From assembly GCA_900208305.1 (NCBI GenBank), contig OAPG01000004.1, positions 930,001 to 994,000 on the forward strand: DNA of 64,000 nt, read 5' to 3'. Each line of letters begins with the position of its first letter. Position 1 is the stretch's first letter. Under the pieces are notes generated by a model that was not told the DNA's origin, made no database searches, and saw only the letters and a program-made list of their open reading frames with translations. Positions 60,065-64,000 of the stretch are shown piece after piece. The stretch comes from Melanopsichium pennsylvanicum (lineage: Eukaryota > Basidiomycota > Ustilaginomycetes > Ustilaginales). A program made the position numbers and the translations under genes.

Positions 60065-61261
60065 TCAGGCCTTGATGGGTTCGTAGTCCTTGTTAACCAT
60101 GACGTATCGGAAACGGGGCTTGCCAGCATCCATGTCGGTGACGACCTGATTGGCGTCCTTCATGTCCCTCTCCTCGATCATAGGCTTCAAATTCTGCTTG
60201 GCAGCCAACTCGAGCATTTCCTTGATGATTCCGGGACCACCGATGAGCGAGCCACCCAGGAAAACACCGCTGAAAGCAAGCTGAGGCAGGGGAGTAGGCA
60301 TGCAGGGCTCCTCGGGAACACCTACAGCAACGACCTTTCCGTGAGGGCGAACGAGGGTGAGGTAGTCGGTGATGGGCATGTCACCGTTGTTGTTGGTCAA
60401 AATGAGCAAGTCAAGCGAACGCCTGTGAGCAGCGTAAGGGTCCTTGTCACCAGAAGCGATAAAATCTGTGGCACCCAGCTTGCGAGCGAGCTCCTCCTTG
60501 GAATGGGTGTGCGAGATGGCAGTGATCTTCTCAGCACCGAGAGCCTTGGCGAAGATGAGGGCAAAGTGACCGAGGCCACCGATACCGACGACACCGACGC
60601 GCTTGAAACCTTCAGTACCACAGCCGTTGGCCTTGAGGGGATTGAAGACGGTGACACCACCACACATGAGAGGGGCAGCGACGGTGGAAGGGAGGCTGTC
60701 GGGGATGTGGACGGCGAAGTGAGCAGGGACACGCGAGTACTTGGCGTAGCCACCCATGGAGAAACCAGATCCATCGGTAGCAGAGTAGTCACCGTTGTAG
60801 GTGCCGACAATGCCCTTCTCACACCATGGCTCCATACCGGCAGTGCAGGCCTCGCAGGACTTGCACGAGTCGGACTGAGCACCCACACCAACGCGGTCGC
60901 CAATCTTGAAGCCCTTGACCTCCTTGCCAACGCGAGAGACGGTTCCTACGATCTCGTGTCTGTTTGCGAAGCCAAAAAAAAAGGGGCAAAACAGACAGAG
61001 TAGCTTGTCAGCCTTTCGCTCGTTCGAAGAGATGCCTAGCATTTGCGTTTGTACTTACCCGACAACGCAGGGGTATCGAGTAGGGCCCCAACCAGAACGA
61101 GCAGTGTGAAGGTCCGAGGCGCAAACACCGCAACATTCGATCTTGATCTCGACATCGGTCTCCCTCCATTCTTTGGGTTTGTACTGCTCCCAGTTCATGT
61201 TGCCGATGCAGGACTTGTCGTGGCCAACCCAGCCTTCAAAGTGTGCGTCAGAGCTCGACAT
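60065..61261 (-). CDS. Zinc-dependent alcohol dehydrogenase, Adh6/cinnamyl-alcohol type
   Basis: The enzyme reduces aldehydes to alcohols, in this subfamily usually with NADPH; substrates are likely broad. Exons 61059-61261 and 60065-60959 give 365 residues; the 99-base intron has GTAAGT and AACAG ends and the join reads YPCVVG-HEIVGTVSRVG. The catalytic zinc site is visible in CGVCASDLHT and HEIVG, the structural zinc Cys in SDSCKSCEACTAGMEPWC, and the nucleotide fold as VGVVGIGGLGHFALIFAKAL. The segment YNGDYSATDGSGFSMGGYAK and a late GSLIGGPGIIKEMLELA are typical of the Adh6/CAD group. The start MSSSDAHFEGWVGHDKS fits the family. It is convergent with SEC9 and tandem with the downstream-lying PEX8 candidate. 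Confidence 0.95.
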
Positions 61262-61936
61262 TTTTGCAGAATATAATTGAACTTGGTAAAGACGGGTATT
61301 GATAGGGAGCTGTTGGGTAAGGTGACGTTGCTTCAATGGCTTCGAGCTCACTTTATACAAAATGAATGGGCTTAGATTTTCAGTTTTGACAAACAAAGGT
61401 CTAGCAAACACAAACGAACGACGGCCTTGAGAGAAGTTTGCACGAGACCGATGTGCCGCTTTCGGCAACCTACTTCGGCTGCACACGCTTATACAATTTC
61501 ACGCCGACAGATCATGATGTCAAACGACAGCAACTGAATAAGAAAATTCAACGGTGCTCTCCTGCTGCTGATGATGCGTGAAAACACCAAAGTTTCACAC
61601 TTCTCCTCCACCTTGCCGGTAGCCGTCCTCCACCTTGCCCGTCCACTTGGCACGTTCCCATCGATCAGCGTGTGTACAACCCCCGATTTCTTGATTCTCC
61701 AAATCTGTGAGAAAATGGGGTGAGAGCTTGGAAGCTCATAGAGCCGATCTCATATCGGTTATCTGCGTCAATGCTGGTACACTTTGACTCGAGATTGAGG
61801 GCAGCCGATCGAAACTCGGGACCGGATCGCAGGGGTGGATGTATCACCGATAAGCGCTGAGAGCTGCACGGACAAAGGATGGGCTGTAAAGCTGACACCC
61901 TGAATCCGCTAGTATGACTTTTAGCATTTGCATGGA
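61262..61936. promoter_or_regulatory. Alcohol dehydrogenase upstream region
   Basis: About 675 bases between the dehydrogenase start and the 3' end of the next gene. A direct repeat TCCTCCACCTTGCC occurs twice near 61604 and 61626. No gene is supported. Confidence 0.5.
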
Positions 61937-64000
61937 TCACACACCGAATCGAGCTCGATTGTCAAGCCACCACCTAAGCCCCTCTTCCCTCGTGGCAGCA
62001 TTAAGGGCCTGAATCGCATCAAAAGTCTTCTGGCACAAGGCCACTCTGCTGCTACCTTCACTCGCCTGGTCAGCACCCATTTCCTTTGCTACGTCCTCTT
62101 TCTGCTTGTGCTGCGTGATGTATGTCTCAACTTTCTGAAGCGCTGAGCGAAGGAGAACGAGGTTCACGCTGGGGATACATCCGATCAAACACATTTGCAG
62201 ATGTGTGAGTCGGTCATACGTGTCCGCCGCTGTATCCTCTGCTTCGACGCGGATAGCCGCAGAGTCGGAAGGGTGCGACGACTCACTGCCAGCAGTCGCA
62301 GAGTCAAGGTCTTGCTTCGTCGCATCGTTCGACTCGGCGAATCCTCCGGCCTGGATTTGGTCGGCCGCCGAGTTTGCTGCACCGCCCCTCGCCCCTACCG
62401 ACAAACGCTCCCTATCAATTTCATCCGCTAGCTTCGTAATCACCCACCAAGCCATCGAGTCGCTCCTATCGCTGATTGCAGAAACCACCGTCGACATGGC
62501 GTGCTCGAACTGTATCGAGTTAAGTCGCTTTGGATAACTCGTGATTAGCAGCTCCACATAGAAAGGTGCGAGGTTGAGAATGCATCGCTTCTGATTCGAG
62601 TGGAGCGCAAGCACAACCGAATGAGCCGACTCGAATGTGTCGCTGAAGCGTGTGTTCTCCAGGTAGGGACGACAGATGGGAAGGATGAACTGCTCGACAA
62701 CCTCGTCAGGAAGGACACCAACGAGTTGCTCGGCGACATTGAGGAAGTAAGTGGTGCTGCTGCGCTTCGCTGTGTTCATTTCAAGTCCATCAACGCTGAT
62801 CGAAGAGTCGATGCTTTCTACGGGTACGGGTGCGATGAGCTCGAGTAGCTGGATGCATGCCTCCCCGTCTCGGCCGACCACATCGAGCGCAGAATAGAAC
62901 ACTTTGCGATACACATCGAATCCATCTGAGCCAAACGTGCTTGTGATCCAGTACAGATTGGAGTAAGTGGCCAGGATCAACTGCATGATAACCAGATATG
63001 GTTCCGGAAGGTTCGATGTCGAAGCGCGGGGCCACTTTCGTTTACCATCATGCAAAGACGAGTCGACGAGAGCTTCAGTCTCGGGGACGGCCACCGGAGG
63101 AATGGTAAGTGTGGGACTGGGACACATGTCAACCAGCGCGTCCATCATCGAGTCGAACACCATCGTGTAGCTGAATAGCAATGTCTTGAATACGGTCCAG
63201 AGCTGCTTGGTGAGCTGCCTGCTGGACTCGACGATCTGCTCTTCACCAGCACCAGCAAGGGGACTAGAGAGCCAGGAAGCCTCCAGTCGAGATGAGAGTC
63301 GGGACATGCGAACGAGTAGGGGGAAAAACTCAGGTTCGCCTTTCTGTGGCTCGAGTGATGCGTCGGATGTGCCGAGCAGCATCGCAGAGAGCTGTTCAGG
63401 CGTGAGAGACGTGACCGCTTTGGCGAGTGCCCTCGACATGAGCTTGGACAGCGGACCCAAAAGCGGGAAAAGGGTCGAGTCGGTAACACTCCGAAGAACC
63501 TGCGAAGTGGTCCCATCTAGGTTTAGGTAGATCTGAGTTGACTCGTCACCGCCGCAGGTCTTGGTGTGAACGTCCTGGGCAAGCGCAGATAGCAAGGAGG
63601 AGCGATCCGGTCCTTCGAAGAGCGAAAGGATCGCATCGCTTGTAGCCGAAGTCAGCTGCACAGGGTCCAGAGCATGAATTTTGCGGTCGGGAACGAAAGG
63701 CGCTAGTTGCGCTGCCATGTACAGAGGAATGTCACGAACATCTCGCAGTGCGGCTCGGACAGCTCGCTTTGAGGTGAGCGCGGTGACACTGGCTGGGGCT
63801 GCGAAGGATGCGGCCCGCTTGCGGAACTCCGCTTCCCACTCGTCAACATCTCGATCGTCGTCAGCGCCAGCATTTGAAGTCTTAGGCGTCTCGGTAGAGA
63901 CACTGGATGTAGAAGTTCCAGGTCCGTGAAGATGGTCGAGGATCTCGGCGAGCGTTACGATCCATTCGTCTTCGATGATGCTCAGCTGGCGACGGACATT
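61937..64000 (-). CDS. PEX8: Probable peroxin Pex8, 5' end cut by window edge
   Basis: The minus-strand frame is open from the window edge to the stop at 61937, 687 residues without a start; the first visible residues are NVRRQLSIIEDEWIVTLAEI. The first internal Met (63718) is not the true start, because coding-like sequence continues upstream. The protein is a helical, membrane-associated-looking protein without clear transmembrane segments. Segments such as LAPFYVELLITSYPKRLNS, CLIGCIPSVNLVLLRSALQK and REEGLRWWLDNRARF are reminiscent of fungal Pex8, the lumenal peroxin that links docking and RING complexes in matrix protein import. No C-terminal PTS1 is present (ends RFGV). The assignment is by recalled pattern only; other helical repeat proteins are possible. 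Confidence 0.55.
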   Translation of the reverse strand, partial: NVRRQLSIIEDEWIVTLAEILDHLHGPGTSTSSVSTETPKTSNAGADDDRDVDEWEAEFRKRAASFAAPASVTALTSKRAVRAALRDVRDIPLYMAAQLAPFVPDRKIHALDPVQLTSATSDAILSLFEGPDRSSLLSALAQDVHTKTCGGDESTQIYLNLDGTTSQVLRSVTDSTLFPLLGPLSKLMSRALAKAVTSLTPEQLSAMLLGTSDASLEPQKGEPEFFPLLVRMSRLSSRLEASWLSSPLAGAGEEQIVESSRQLTKQLWTVFKTLLFSYTMVFDSMMDALVDMCPSPTLTIPPVAVPETEALVDSSLHDGKRKWPRASTSNLPEPYLVIMQLILATYSNLYWITSTFGSDGFDVYRKVFYSALDVVGRDGEACIQLLELIAPVPVESIDSSISVDGLEMNTAKRSSTTYFLNVAEQLVGVLPDEVVEQFILPICRPYLENTRFSDTFESAHSVVLALHSNQKRCILNLAPFYVELLITSYPKRLNSIQFEHAMSTVVSAISDRSDSMAWWVITKLADEIDRERLSVGARGGAANSAADQIQAGGFAESNDATKQDLDSATAGSESSHPSDSAAIRVEAEDTAADTYDRLTHLQMCLIGCIPSVNLVLLRSALQKVETYITQHKQKEDVAKEMGADQASEGSSRVALCQKTFDAIQALNAATREEGLRWWLDNRARFGV

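Noticed and set aside
60341..61003. 220-codon plus-strand ORF opposite the alcohol dehydrogenase
   Set aside because: Antisense shadow of a biased coding sequence.

Overview
The window looks like nuclear DNA of a basidiomycete, most likely a smut-type fungus (Ustilaginomycotina). The genes are eukaryotic housekeeping genes, intron-poor, mostly GC-rich at third codon positions, with short GT..AG introns and separate promoters. The group-level assignment is inference from gene style; I ran no comparison. About 23 protein-coding genes can be supported, two of them cut by the window edges.

Layout from left to right: dUTPase (edge-truncated) faces the mitochondrial dynamin MGM1; a histidine-rich CDF zinc transporter faces proteasome subunit RPN1; SAM50 faces RNA polymerase III subunit RPC25; a small lysine-rich conserved protein faces a SAC7/BAG7-type RhoGAP. 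An AT-rich island (about 20.0-24.1 kb) carries an MFS transporter. Mitochondrial aconitase follows, then a divergent ribosomal-protein pair, RPS29 and RPL4, whose short first exons I assembled by splice-site matching. Next come UDP-GlcNAc pyrophosphorylase and a bZIP/DUF3425 transcription factor, followed by a 3.7 kb gene-poor stretch with a striking TACWGTA heptamer cluster. The right part holds ERG27, ARC1, a complex I NDUFA11-like subunit, SHP1, an ARMH3/DUF1741 protein, the BYR4/BFA1 mitotic-exit GAP subunit, a decayed Ty3/gypsy gag relic, SEC9, a zinc ADH6-type alcohol dehydrogenase and a probable PEX8 running off the right edge.

The genes do not form a cluster or pathway. Strands alternate, giving many head-to-head and tail-to-tail pairs. 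Several products are mitochondrial (MGM1, SAM50, ACO1, NDUFA11), others serve translation, the proteasome/p97 pathway and secretion. I see no convincing novel multi-gene system. The most interesting signals are the TACWGTA cluster, the RPS29-RPL4 divergent unit with unusually long introns, the interrupted gag relic next to SEC9, the AT-rich MFS island, and cell-cycle-type promoter sites before the dUTPase. No tRNA, rRNA, snRNA, CRISPR or prokaryotic feature was found.
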